Source: CBDCBA01 sp965214125 (GTDB lineage: Bacteria > Planctomycetota > Phycisphaerae > Tepidisphaerales > Tepidisphaeraceae). From it: DNA of 64,000 bases. The notes below the pieces were generated by a model. It was not told the origin of the DNA and searched no databases. It saw only the letters and a program-made list of their open reading frames with translations. Shown in pieces: positions 24,493-32,128 of the stretch (its first letter is position 1; the number at the start of each line of letters is the position of its first letter). Position numbers and translations under genes: made by a program. Location: NCBI GenBank assembly GCA_965214125.1, contig CBDCBA010000024.1, forward strand, positions 1-64,000, given 5' to 3'.

Positions 24493-25137
24493 TCAAACTT
24501 GTTCTGCCAATCGCTCCGCCTGCTGCGCCTGCTCCATTGCGCTCAGAATGGCGGCGGGCGGCTGCGCACCGCTCAGGCCGTAGCGACCGTCGATGATGAA
24601 GAAGGGGACGCCGCTGATGCCGTTTTGCTGCGCCCACTGCGCCTCGGCCAGCAGCTGCTCGCGCGCTGCGTCGCCCGCGAGCAGCTGGCGGATGTCGCCG
24701 CCGTCCAGCCCGCAAACCGTCGCAATCTCGACGAGCGCGTCGAGGTCGCCGATGTCGCGGGCGTGCTCGAAATAGGCGTCGTAGACGGCATCGACCACCC
24801 GCGACTTCGCCTCGTCCGGCGCCAGCGCAATCAGCCGATGCGAGCGCTCGGTGTTGGGCGCTTTGGTGATCTGCTCAAAATTGAAGGTCAACCCCGCCGC
24901 TTGACCGGCACGACGGGGGCCGTCGAAGAAGCCTTCGAGCGGCATCTGGTGGTTGCCCTTCGCCAGCATGTAAGGCTCAAAGTCGTAGCCCTCGGCGGGA
25001 ATGCTGTTGTTAAGAAAGAAGGTCCGGTACGCAACGTTGACCGGCTCGTCCGGCCACTCCGCCAGCGCGCTTAAAAGGTTGGCTTTGCCAATGCGACACC
25101 AGGGGCAGGCCGTGTCGTGGAACAGATCGATTTGCAT
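24493..25137 (-). CDS. DsbA family oxidoreductase (FrnE / HCCA isomerase-like)
   Basis: A 214-residue thioredoxin-fold protein. MQIDLFHDTACPWCRIGKANL places a CPWC redox motif at residues 11-14. FFLNNSIPAEGYDFEPYM, RAGQAAGLTFNFEQITKAPNTERSHRLI and FEHARDIGDLDALVEIA are typical of FrnE-like proteins, and GISGVPFFIIDGRYGLSGAQPP has the cis-proline loop. No signal peptide is present, so it works in the cytoplasm. AAGGAG lies 6 bp before ATG 25137; a longer frame upstream only translates a palindromic repeat. Relatives of this kind have been linked to oxidative stress resistance. Confidence 0.92.
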   Translation of the reverse strand: MQIDLFHDTACPWCRIGKANLLSALAEWPDEPVNVAYRTFFLNNSIPAEGYDFEPYMLAKGNHQMPLEGFFDGPRRAGQAAGLTFNFEQITKAPNTERSHRLIALAPDEAKSRVVDAVYDAYFEHARDIGDLDALVEIATVCGLDGGDIRQLLAGDAAREQLLAEAQWAQQNGISGVPFFIIDGRYGLSGAQPPAAILSAMEQAQQAERLAEQV

Positions 25138-25155
25138 GGTGCTCCTTTTGCGTGC

Positions 25156-25183
25156 GTACGGGCACGCCGTGGCGTGCCCGTAC
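25156..25183. repeat. 28-bp near-perfect palindrome
   Basis: GTACGGGCACGCC-GT-GGCGTGCCCGTAC lies between the DsbA-family and NmrA-like genes. It matches the centre of the 54-bp palindrome at 21185-21238, so this is a small dispersed palindrome family of the left half. Confidence 0.8.
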
Positions 25184-25189
25184 GGAGGC

Positions 25190-26115
25190 TTATAGTTGTT
25201 GCGCTGGCTCAAACGCAGCGCGGTGTTGACGTACCCACTGCTCAATCGAAGTCATCTCGACGGGCAGCTTGTCCAGCACGGGCCGCATGTCGTGCCACAT
25301 GGCGGGCGGGTTGGGGTTGTCGCGCATTTTGCGGTAGATTTCCGCCGCGCCGTCGCCCATGCCCGGCATAATCTGGTTGAGAATCGCGCCAAACTCCTCC
25401 GGCTCCATCGCGCAGTAGGTGATTTTGCGATCCAACGCCGCCGAAAAATATTTCGCCAACTCCGGCCCGTCGACATTTTCCAGCCCGCTGACGTTAAACG
25501 TTTGGCCCGCCAATTCCGGCTGCGCCAGCGCCGACGCCATCAGCTTGCCCACGTCGTCCGACGCAATCCAGCCGACGCACATGTCGCCTCCGGATTGGGG
25601 TAGGCCAGCTCGTTTTGGTTGGCGACAAAGGGGGCCGTCCACGGGCCGAGAAAATTTTCCATGTAGCCCGTCGGCGCGAGGATGATGTGGGGCACGCCGC
25701 TCTCGCGCAGCATTTCCGCGATCATCACGCGCAGGTCCATGGCCGGGTCGCCGATGGGCTCCGGCGGCAGCGGGCCGCTGGTGTTCCAGACGATGAGATC
25801 GACGCCGGCTTCTTTGGCCGCATCAATGGCATTTTGCGCCATCTGCGGCGCGCTCATCGGATCGTCCAATCCAAAGGGGATTTGCAGCGAGACCGCGTCC
25901 ACCTCGCGGCTCAGCTCGACGAGCCGCTCGCGGTCGGCCATGTCGCCCTCGACGATTTTAGCGCCCGCTTGGTGCAGCGATTCGGCCTTCTGCGGGTGGC
26001 GCGTCAGCGCGTGGGGCAGGTGGCCGTTGTCCAGCAGGTGGCGGACGACGGGGCTGCTCTGCGAACCCGTCGCGCCGTAGACGAGAACGCGGCGGGAAGC
26101 GTTGGGAGTGCTCAT
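25190..26115 (-). pseudogene. NmrA-like NAD(P)H-binding protein, frameshifted
   Basis: The first frame starts at 26115 (MSTPNASRRVLVYGATGSQS) and runs through LIVWNTSGPLPPEP and GPWTAPFVANQNELAYPNPE. It continues in another frame as GDMCVGWIASDDVGKLMASA to the stop at 25190. Adding one G in the GGAGGC context at about 25586-25590 restores ENPEGDMCVGW-type sequence and a single protein of about 308 residues. YGATGSQSSPV is the dinucleotide loop. An HxlR regulator is divergent from it, and such regulators often control an adjacent reductase. A base-calling error is at least as likely as a true mutation. Confidence 0.82.
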
Positions 26116-26148
26116 AATTTTGTGGCTCTCTACTCATTTTCGGTTTCG

Positions 26149-26167
26149 CACTTCGCAAGTTGAAGTG
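26149..26167. promoter_or_regulatory. possible operator in divergent promoter region
   Basis: CACTTC-GCAAGTT-GAAGTG is a 6-bp inverted repeat with a 7-bp spacer in the 127-bp region between the NmrA-like gene and the divergent HxlR regulator. Its size and place suit a dimeric HxlR operator. This is an inference from symmetry and position only. Confidence 0.4.
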
Positions 26168-26242
26168 TTAAGATAGGGTAGAGCATGCGCTGCAACAATT
26201 CAAGTACGCACATTTTCCGACCATAGGCACAAATTTGTAACC

Positions 26243-26629
26243 ATGAGCCACGCTTCTGCTGAAAAAGGCCATCCCGCACCGCTTCCCATCTCTGCCGACT
26301 TCAAATGCCCCGTCGAGGCCACGCTCGACATTTTGGGCGGCAAGTGGAAGCCGCTGATTCTGTACTACCTGCTCGGCGCAACGCTGCGCTTTGGCGAAAT
26401 CCAGCGGCTGATTCCCCAGGTGTCGCGCCGCATGTTGACGCAGCACCTGCGCGAGCTGGAGCGCGACGGCATCGTCCACCGCGAAGTCTACGCACAGGTG
26501 CCGCCCAAGGTCGAGTACTCGCTCACCCAAACGGGCCGCAGCCTGGAGCCGGTGCTGCTGACGATGCTGGCCTGGGGCGAGCACTATATGGAGGAAGGTG
26601 GCCGGGTGGATGGCCGGGTGACTGGGTGA
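26243..26629 (+). CDS. HxlR family winged-helix transcriptional regulator
   Basis: A 128-residue DNA-binding protein. FKCPVEATLDILGGKWKPLIL is the HxlR hallmark, with the conserved Cys23 that senses redox or electrophiles in several relatives. LRFGEIQRLIPQVSRRMLTQHLRELERDGIV is the winged helix-turn-helix, and VPPKVEYSLTQTGRSLEPVL forms the wing and dimer helix. It is divergent from the NmrA-like reductase, with an inverted repeat between them, so it probably controls that gene and possibly itself. The last residues (GGRVDGRVTG) are encoded by the edge of an 8-bp repeat array. Confidence 0.92.
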   Translation: MSHASAEKGHPAPLPISADFKCPVEATLDILGGKWKPLILYYLLGATLRFGEIQRLIPQVSRRMLTQHLRELERDGIVHREVYAQVPPKVEYSLTQTGRSLEPVLLTMLAWGEHYMEEGGRVDGRVTG

Positions 26630-26733
26630 CCCGCTCTGGCTTCGACGGGGCTCGCCGCTAGTCTTTCACCTTGTCACCCAGTCACCTTGTCACCTTGTCA
26701 CCCAGTCACCTTGTCACCCAGTCACCTTGTCAT
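26597..26733. repeat. octad array with inverted complement between convergent genes
   Basis: From 26667 there are eight 8-bp units alternating CACCTTGT and CACCCAGT, ending in CAT. Upstream, 26616-26630 (GGGTGACTGGGTGAC) is complementary to the CACCCAGT units. The left part holds the stop codon of the HxlR gene (26627-26629). The right end holds the stop codon of the convergent cupin gene (complement of 26730-26732). The region could fold as a shared terminator stem. Confidence 0.85.
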
Positions 26734-27050
26734 CCGCTCGACCCAAAATCCTCCGGCGGCGCATAAAAATTGAGCAGCCGCAGCGTCTCCCGCCCCGAAT
26801 TGCGAATCTCGTGCGTCTCGCGCACGCCGATCACCACCAGCACGCCGGGCACCAGCGTTACCGCTTCGTCCTCCACAATTACTTCCCCGCCGCCATCGAC
26901 AACGTAGAGCCACTGCTCACCGTGTTCGTGAATATTCTGTGGGCCGCCCATCGTGCCGCCGGGGTCGAGCACAATGGTGGCGGCCTGGGCGTGCTCGCTC
27001 TCGAGCGCGAGGTTAAAGCCGGGTAGGTAGGCTAAGTTGGCTTGCTGCAT
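26730..27050 (-). CDS. cupin domain protein
   Basis: A 106-residue single-domain cupin. NIHEHGEQWLYVVDGGGEVIVEDEAVTLVPG carries the first cupin motif with HEH and a Glu-equivalent position, and VRETHEIRNSGRETLRLLNFY carries the second with its His. A metal ion is therefore likely bound. No fused domain is present. The ligand is unknown; proteins of this size may be dioxygenase-like, isomerases or binding proteins. It is convergent with the HxlR gene, and its stop codon lies in the last unit of the octad repeat. Confidence 0.85.
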   Translation of the reverse strand: MQQANLAYLPGFNLALESEHAQAATIVLDPGGTMGGPQNIHEHGEQWLYVVDGGGEVIVEDEAVTLVPGVLVVIGVRETHEIRNSGRETLRLLNFYAPPEDFGSSG

Positions 27051-27189
27051 GAGGGCCTTTCTGTGTAGTCGATTCTAAAGTTGAAAACTCAGCGTCAACT
27101 GTAGGCGAGCGCGCGGGCGTCCACCGTCTTTTGCGTTACGATTGCGGCAGCTTTGTATCCAAATTCTATCCACCCAGACTCGCTTGCTC

Positions 27190-27828
27190 ATGCCCCCTTC
27201 CGCCCGTTCTACCTCAACCGATTCCCTGTCCGTTGCCCAGTTTGTCTCCAGCGTTCAACCACCCAAAGTCGAGCCGTCCGCTGATGGCCGACCCGCACTT
27301 TGGTTTCTTTTTCAGGAAGGCAAGCTGCTCGTGCAGGAGCGCGACCAAGCTGGCGAAGCGCGCGCCGCCGTTCCCTGCGTCGACTCTCCGGCCACGTTAA
27401 ACTTGGCGCCGGTGCGCACCCAATTCCTCGGCTATTTCGACACCGTCGATGGCTACACGAATTGCTTCTGCGGCGAAATTGCTGCCGAGGCTCCGCTGCC
27501 AGCAGGCTACGCGGCTGACGGGCTGCGGCAGCTTGCGCCGCGGCTGGACGATGTGACCTTCAACCTTGCCGGGCGCGCGGTGCAAATCGTGGCCTGGAAT
27601 GGCGACAACCAATTTTGCTCCCGCTGCGCCACGCCGCTGGAGACGCTGAGCTACGAGCGCGCCAAAAAATGCCCCGCCTGCGGCCTCACCCTCTACCCGC
27701 GCCTCTCGCCCGCCATCATCATCGCCATCACCCGCCGCCTCGACGGGTGCGACCACCTCCTGCTGGCGCGCAACCACCGCTTCCCACCGGGGATGTATTC
27801 GATTCTAGCGGGCTTTGTCGAGCCGGGG
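27190..27828 (+). CDS. nudC: NADH pyrophosphatase NudC, 3' part missing at junction
   Basis: The N-terminal 213 residues of a NudC-type Nudix hydrolase, which splits NAD(H) or removes NAD caps from RNA. The zinc ribbon is CSRCATPLE...KKCPACG, with four cysteines. LTLYPRLSPAIIIAITRR and HLLLARNHRFPPGMYSILAGFVEPG follow. The next residues should be ESLEEAVRREV-type Nudix box sequence with the metal-binding glutamates; instead the frame runs into murE DNA at about 27828 and then reads nonsense. ATG 27190 is chosen over an upstream frame start. The protein as given cannot be catalytic. Confidence 0.9.
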
Positions 27829-27833
27829 GTCGG
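27826..27833. other. junction between two unrelated genomes
   Basis: Up to GAGCCGGGG (ending 27828) the DNA encodes the conserved GFVEPG of NudC. From TCGGCCGGC (starting 27830), in another frame, it encodes the interior of MurE (SAGVTFAAGGFTNLSGDH). The short GC-rich overlap CCGGGGGTCGGCCGG may have allowed a false join. Repeat families and gene content differ on the two sides. Confidence 0.88.
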
Positions 27834-28750
27834 CCGGCGTGACGTTCGCGGCCGGCGGGTTCACCAATCTCAGCGGCGACCACCTCGACTACCACCGCAC
27901 GATGGACGACTACGCCGCGGCCAAGTCGCGGCTGTTCCGCTCGCTTCCCGAGAACGCCCCGGCCGTCGTGAACAAGGCCGACGCCTACGCCGACCGCATG
28001 CTCCAGCACAGCGGTGGGCGGGCGATCACCTTCCTCGTCGGCGGCGACGCGGGCGAGGCGGACTATGTCGCGAGCGACCTGCTGACGACGGCTGACGGCA
28101 ACCGCTTTACGCTCAAAACGCCCGACGGAACGGCGAACGTGCGCATGGCCCTCGTCGGCCGGCACAATGTGCAAAACGCCCTGTGCGCCGCGGCGTTGGC
28201 GGGCGAAACGTTCGGGCTGGGCGTTCACCAGTTGGCCGCCGCGCTCGCCGGGGCGCCCTCGGCGCCGGGCCGGCTCGAGCGCGTCGACGCGGGGCAACCG
28301 TTCAGCATCGTCATCGATTACGCCCACACGGATGACGCGCTCGACAACGTGTTGAAGGCGCTGCGGCCGATCACCAAGGGCAGGCTGCGCGTCGTCTTCG
28401 GCTGCGGCGGCGATCGCGACCGCGGCAAGCGCCCGCGGATGGCCGCCGTTGCCGAGCGCGGGGCGGACGACCTGTACATCACGAGCGACAACCCGCGGTC
28501 GGAGGACCCGCAGCGCATCCTCAACGACATCGTCGAAGGCCTGGCGGACGGACGGGTCGCGCTCGTCGATGCCGATCGCCGCGCCGCGATTCGCCGCGCG
28601 GTCGCCGATTGCCGGCCGGGCGACACGCTGCTGATCGCCGGCAAAGGGCACGAAAACTACCAGATCGTCGGCGATCAGCGGCTGGCGTTCGACGACGTCG
28701 ACGTGGCCCGCCGCGCCGCCCGCGACCTGCAAGGAACGCCCGCCGCATGA
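27830..28750 (+). CDS. murE: MurE, UDP-MurNAc-tripeptide synthetase, N-terminus missing
   Basis: The central and C-terminal domains of the cytoplasmic ligase that adds the third stem-peptide residue to UDP-MurNAc-L-Ala-D-Glu. FTNLSGDHLDYHRTMDDYA is the conserved central-domain motif. HNVQNALCAAALA, VIDYAHTDDALDNVL and FGCGGDRDRGKRPRM follow. SDNPRSEDP is the DNPR motif that selects meso-diaminopimelate, and GKGHENYQI is the usual end. About 180 N-terminal residues with the ATP P-loop are absent because the sequence begins at the junction. The stop overlaps the murF start (ATGA). Confidence 0.93.
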   Translation, partial: SAGVTFAAGGFTNLSGDHLDYHRTMDDYAAAKSRLFRSLPENAPAVVNKADAYADRMLQHSGGRAITFLVGGDAGEADYVASDLLTTADGNRFTLKTPDGTANVRMALVGRHNVQNALCAAALAGETFGLGVHQLAAALAGAPSAPGRLERVDAGQPFSIVIDYAHTDDALDNVLKALRPITKGRLRVVFGCGGDRDRGKRPRMAAVAERGADDLYITSDNPRSEDPQRILNDIVEGLADGRVALVDADRRAAIRRAVADCRPGDTLLIAGKGHENYQIVGDQRLAFDDVDVARRAARDLQGTPAA

Positions 28751-30117
28751 TCGCCACGCCGCTCGCGGAAGTGCGTGCAATCGTCGGCGGACGGGCGCGG
28801 GAGCTGCCCGACCGCACGGTCGAGCGCGTCTGCACCGACACGCGCCACGTGCGGCCGGGCGATCTGTTCGTCGCGATTGTGGGCGAACGGTTCGACCCGC
28901 ACGCGATGCTCGGCCAAGTCTCCGATGCCGCGGCGGCCATCGTGTCGCGCGTGCCCGACAACGCGCCGCCGGGCCTGCCGCTGATCGTCGTCGCCGATAC
29001 GCGCCGGGCCCTGGGCGACCTCGGCCTGCATCACCGGCGAGCGCTGACGAACACAACCGTTATCGCCGTCGCCGGCAGTAACGGGAAGACAGGGACGAAG
29101 CGGCTGATCCACGCCGCCCTCTCGGGCCACTTGACCGGCAGCGCGAGCCCGAAGAGCTTCAACAACGACCTTGGCGTCCCGCTGACGCTCCTGCCAGCGA
29201 AGCGGGGCGACGACTACGTGATCGTCGAGATCGGCACGAACGCCCCCGGCGAGGTCGCGCGGCTGAGCGAGATCGCCGAGCCGGACATCGCGATCATCAC
29301 GAGCATCGGCGAGGAGCACCTCGAAGGACTCGTCGACCTGGACGGCGTGCGGGCGGAGAACGCGGCGATCGTCGGCGGCATGCGGCGGGACGGCCTGCTT
29401 GTCGTCAACGGCGACGATGCCGGGCTCGTCGCCCGGTGCAATGCGTTCGCGGGGAAGAAGGTTCGCTTCGGCCGCGGGCCGCGGAACAACCTGTTCGCGC
29501 GCAAGGTCGAGACGGACTTCACCGGCACGCGGTTTCACCTCAACGGTGGGCGGACGATCGTGCGCGTGCCGCTGATCGGCGAGCACAACGCGACCAACGC
29601 GCTCGCCGCCGTCGCCGTCGCGCGGCGACTGGGCGTGCCGGAGGAGGCGATGCTTGCCGGCCTTGCCGCGTGTGAAGCGCCGCCGATGCGCATGCAGCCG
29701 ATTGAGGCGCGGGGCGTTCGCCTTCTCCACGATGCGTACAACGCGAACCCCCATTCAATGCGGGCGGCCCTGCGGACACTCGCGGCGCTGCCGCACGAGG
29801 GCCGGCGCGTGGCGATCCTGGGGGACATGCTCGAGCTCGGCGCGGCCGCGGATGACTACCACCGCGAGATCGGCCGGCTCGTGGTCGAGTGCGGCGTCGA
29901 GCGGTTAGTTACCGTTGGCCCCGAAGCGGCGACGCTCGCCGCGGCGGCCGTGCGGGCGGGGCTCGCGTCGTCCGAAGCCTGGTGTTTCGCCAGCGTCTGC
30001 GAGGCCGGGATGGCCATGAGTCACCTCGTCGGCACCGGCGACCTCGTGCTGCTCAAGGCCAGTCGAGGCGTCCGGCTGGAAGGCGTGGCCGACGCGATCC
30101 TCGCGGGCCCCGGTTGA
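28747..30117 (+). CDS. murF: MurF, UDP-MurNAc-tripeptide D-alanyl-D-alanine ligase
   Basis: A 456-residue ligase adding D-Ala-D-Ala to UDP-MurNAc-tripeptide in the cytoplasm. VCTDTRHVRPGDLFVAIVGERFD is the N-terminal UMT-binding domain. AVAGSNGKTGTKRLI is the ATP loop; most MurF have GKTTTK, so Gly replaces the second Thr here. SFNNDLGVPLTLL, VEIGTNAPGEVARLSEIAEPDIAIITSIGEEHLE and GEHNATNALAAVAVA are central-domain landmarks. LLHDAYNANPHSMRAAL and GDMLELG belong to the C-terminal domain. The start overlaps the murE stop as ATGA, so the two are translationally coupled. Confidence 0.95.
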   Translation: MIATPLAEVRAIVGGRARELPDRTVERVCTDTRHVRPGDLFVAIVGERFDPHAMLGQVSDAAAAIVSRVPDNAPPGLPLIVVADTRRALGDLGLHHRRALTNTTVIAVAGSNGKTGTKRLIHAALSGHLTGSASPKSFNNDLGVPLTLLPAKRGDDYVIVEIGTNAPGEVARLSEIAEPDIAIITSIGEEHLEGLVDLDGVRAENAAIVGGMRRDGLLVVNGDDAGLVARCNAFAGKKVRFGRGPRNNLFARKVETDFTGTRFHLNGGRTIVRVPLIGEHNATNALAAVAVARRLGVPEEAMLAGLAACEAPPMRMQPIEARGVRLLHDAYNANPHSMRAALRTLAALPHEGRRVAILGDMLELGAAADDYHREIGRLVVECGVERLVTVGPEAATLAAAAVRAGLASSEAWCFASVCEAGMAMSHLVGTGDLVLLKASRGVRLEGVADAILAGPG

Positions 30118-30165
30118 CGGCCGCTTCCAATTCGCTCCGGGGCGGCTACGTTGTCGACCACCGTC

Positions 30166-30633
30166 ATGCCCGACGCCGACCCCGCCTCCGTTCCCGTCCG
30201 CCCCGCCAAGTCGGCTGATTTGCCGCGGTTGGCGGAACTCTTCAACGAATACCGCGCCTTCTACGGCCAAGAAGGCGGCGCCGAGCGGGCGCAGCCGTTC
30301 CTGCAAGCCCGGCTCGGCCGCGGCGACTCGCGCCTGCTCGTGGCGACGGACGAGGGGAAGATCGTTGGCTTCGCGCAGCTCTACCCGACGTGGTCGAGCA
30401 TCTCGATGAGCCCGGCGTGGGTGCTGAACGACCTGTACGTCGACGAGGAGCACCGCAACGGCGGCGTGGCGGCCGCGCTGCTCGAGGCGGCCGACGAGGT
30501 GGCGCGAGAGACGGGCGCATCCCGCATCGAGCTCGCCACCGCCCGCGACAATCGGGCGGCCCAGGCGCTTTACGAGAAGCACGGCTACCGGCGCGACGAC
30601 GTCTTCGTCCACTACGCGCGGGGCGTGGAGTAG
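30166..30633 (+). CDS. GNAT family N-acetyltransferase
   Basis: A 155-residue acetyltransferase using acetyl-CoA. VLNDLYVDEEHRNGGVAAALL is motif A, the CoA pyrophosphate loop (R/Q-x-x-G-x-A pattern), and ATARDNRAAQALYEKHGYRRDD is motif B. ATG 30166 is used; a TTG at 30151 would add five residues. It sits inside the peptidoglycan cluster between murF and mraY. Either it modifies a cell wall precursor or it is a passenger. The substrate cannot be inferred from sequence. Confidence 0.88.
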   Translation: MPDADPASVPVRPAKSADLPRLAELFNEYRAFYGQEGGAERAQPFLQARLGRGDSRLLVATDEGKIVGFAQLYPTWSSISMSPAWVLNDLYVDEEHRNGGVAAALLEAADEVARETGASRIELATARDNRAAQALYEKHGYRRDDVFVHYARGVE

Positions 30634-30666
30634 CGTCCCGCTCACCACCAGCCACGCGGCCGTTCA

Positions 30667-30673
30667 GGGAGGA
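30667..30673 (+). promoter_or_regulatory. Shine-Dalgarno deciding the mraY start
   Basis: GGGAGGA lies five bases before CTG 30679. No in-frame ATG, GTG or TTG falls between it and the CTG. The placement supports initiation of mraY at CTG, a rare start codon. Confidence 0.6.
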
Positions 30674-30678
30674 ACCCG

Positions 30679-31821
30679 CTGCTTTACCGCCTGATCCAAC
30701 AGAATCTCGACGCGCTCGAGGCCGGCCCGCTCGATTTCCTGCGCGTGCTGGTCTACCCCGAGTTCGGCGCGCTACTGGGCGTGTTGGTGGCGTTCGGCAT
30801 CGTGATGCTGCTGGGTGGGCCGACCATCCGCTGGCTGCGCCGCCAGAAGATCGGCGACCGGCCGGACTTCGACCAAGCCGACATCAACGCCGCCATGGCC
30901 AGCAAGACGGGCACGCCGACGATGGGCGGGCTGCTGATCGTCAGCGCCATCGCTGGCACCACGCTGCTCATCGCGGACATCGGCAATTTTTACGTGCAGA
31001 TGGGCCTGGTCTGCCTGCTGTGGCTTGGGCTCGTCGGGGCGACCGACGATTGGCTGAAGCTGACGGTCGCCCGGCGCCAGGGGGGGCGGCAGGGGCTCAA
31101 ATCTGCCGAAAAGTTCGCAATTCAGGTCGGCCTCGCCCTCGTGCTCGGCTTCTTCGCCTGGCGGCACGCGGCCAGCCTGCCGGAAGCGACGGCCCTGTAC
31201 GTGCCGTTTCTCAAGAGCGTGTCGATCCAGCTCAACCTGCCGGCGTTCCTGATTTTGAGCGTGCTGGTGATCGTCGGCAGCAGCAACGCGGTGAACCTGA
31301 CCGACGGCCTCGACGGCCTGGCCGCCGGGTGCGTGGCGATGGTGTCGATCGCCCTGCTCGTGCTCACGCTCATCATCGCCGACGGGCGGCTGAGCGACTT
31401 CCTGCTGTTTCACCACCTGCGGCAAGTCGGCCCGGTCGCGACGCTGTGCGGGGCGATGCTCGGGGCGAGCCTGGGTTTCCTGTGGTTCAACTGCCACCCG
31501 GCACGCGTCTTCATGGGCGACACGGGGAGCCTGGCCCTGGGCGGCCTGATCGGCTACGTGGCGCTGGTGATCCGCCAGGAACTGATCCTGTTCATCCTCG
31601 GCGGTATTTTCGTCGCCGAGGCGGGAAGCGTGATTTTGCAGGTCGGCTGGTTCAAGCTCAGCCGCCGCCTTTTCGGCGAGCCGCGGCGGATCTTCCTGAT
31701 GTCGCCGCTGCACCACCATTTCCAGAAAAAAGGGTGGAGCGAGACGCAGGTGGTCGTCCGGTTCTGGCTGATCGGCGCGATGCTGGCCGTCCTGACGCTG
31801 GCGACGGTGAAGCTGCGTTAG
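30679..31821 (+). CDS. mraY: MraY, phospho-MurNAc-pentapeptide translocase
   Basis: A polytopic membrane enzyme that transfers phospho-MurNAc-pentapeptide to undecaprenyl phosphate, giving lipid I. ASKTGTPTMGGLL, GATDDWLKL, NLTDGLDGLAAG, WFNCHPARVFMGDTGSLALGG and MSPLHHHFQKKGW are the family motifs in order. The best start appears to be CTG 30679, because GGGAGGA lies 5-6 bp before it and LLYRLIQQNLDALEAGPLDF extends the protein to the usual N-terminal helix, for 380 residues. A GTG at 30745 would cut the first helix short and lacks a clear ribosome site. Confidence 0.92.
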   Translation: MLYRLIQQNLDALEAGPLDFLRVLVYPEFGALLGVLVAFGIVMLLGGPTIRWLRRQKIGDRPDFDQADINAAMASKTGTPTMGGLLIVSAIAGTTLLIADIGNFYVQMGLVCLLWLGLVGATDDWLKLTVARRQGGRQGLKSAEKFAIQVGLALVLGFFAWRHAASLPEATALYVPFLKSVSIQLNLPAFLILSVLVIVGSSNAVNLTDGLDGLAAGCVAMVSIALLVLTLIIADGRLSDFLLFHHLRQVGPVATLCGAMLGASLGFLWFNCHPARVFMGDTGSLALGGLIGYVALVIRQELILFILGGIFVAEAGSVILQVGWFKLSRRLFGEPRRIFLMSPLHHHFQKKGWSETQVVVRFWLIGAMLAVLTLATVKLR

Positions 31822-32084
31822 CCAGCCTTCTTCCGGCGTCGAGAGGGCCGACGCGGGCTGTTCTCCGTCACGCTGACGATGTGCCGAAGGTCGATCCGCG
31901 CCGTAGTTTGGAAGTTGTTGTCCTCATCCGGGTCGATCGAGATGATGAGCGTCTTGCGATCCCCGGTAAGCGCAGCAAACTCCGGGTGCTCGATGACGTA
32001 GGAGCGGTTGTCGGAGAGGTGCAGCTCAAACGGTTGGAACGGCGGGGCGCCTCGGATCAAATCAACAACTTCTTCCGCAGTCAT
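31818..32084 (-). CDS. hypothetical protein, 88 aa, antisense within the mur cluster
   Basis: A small soluble protein starting MTAEEVVDLIRGAPPFQPFE and ending with a basic tail (PRRPSRRRKKAG). LIISIDPDEDNNFQTTARIDLRHIVSVTE suggests a beta-rich fold. I do not know a named family, though short proteins opening with a line such as RGAPPFQPFELHLSDNR are common in Planctomycetes genomes. It lies on the opposite strand between mraY and ftsW, overlapping the end of mraY by four bases, where murD is found in many genomes. Its function is unknown. Confidence 0.7.
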   Translation of the reverse strand: MTAEEVVDLIRGAPPFQPFELHLSDNRSYVIEHPEFAALTGDRKTLIISIDPDEDNNFQTTARIDLRHIVSVTENSPRRPSRRRKKAG

Positions 32085-32128
32085 GCAAGTAGTGTAGCAG
32101 AATCTCGCCCAGGTCCGATATTGAAAGT

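Noticed and set aside
26667..26733. Possible CRISPR array
   Set aside because: The units are 8 bp with no unique spacers and no cas genes, so it is a simple tandem repeat.
27142..28095. A 317-residue open frame that could be read as a novel Nudix-domain fusion protein
   Set aside because: After GFVEPG the frame is a shadow of murE (Arg-rich, no conserved motif). It exists only because of the junction.
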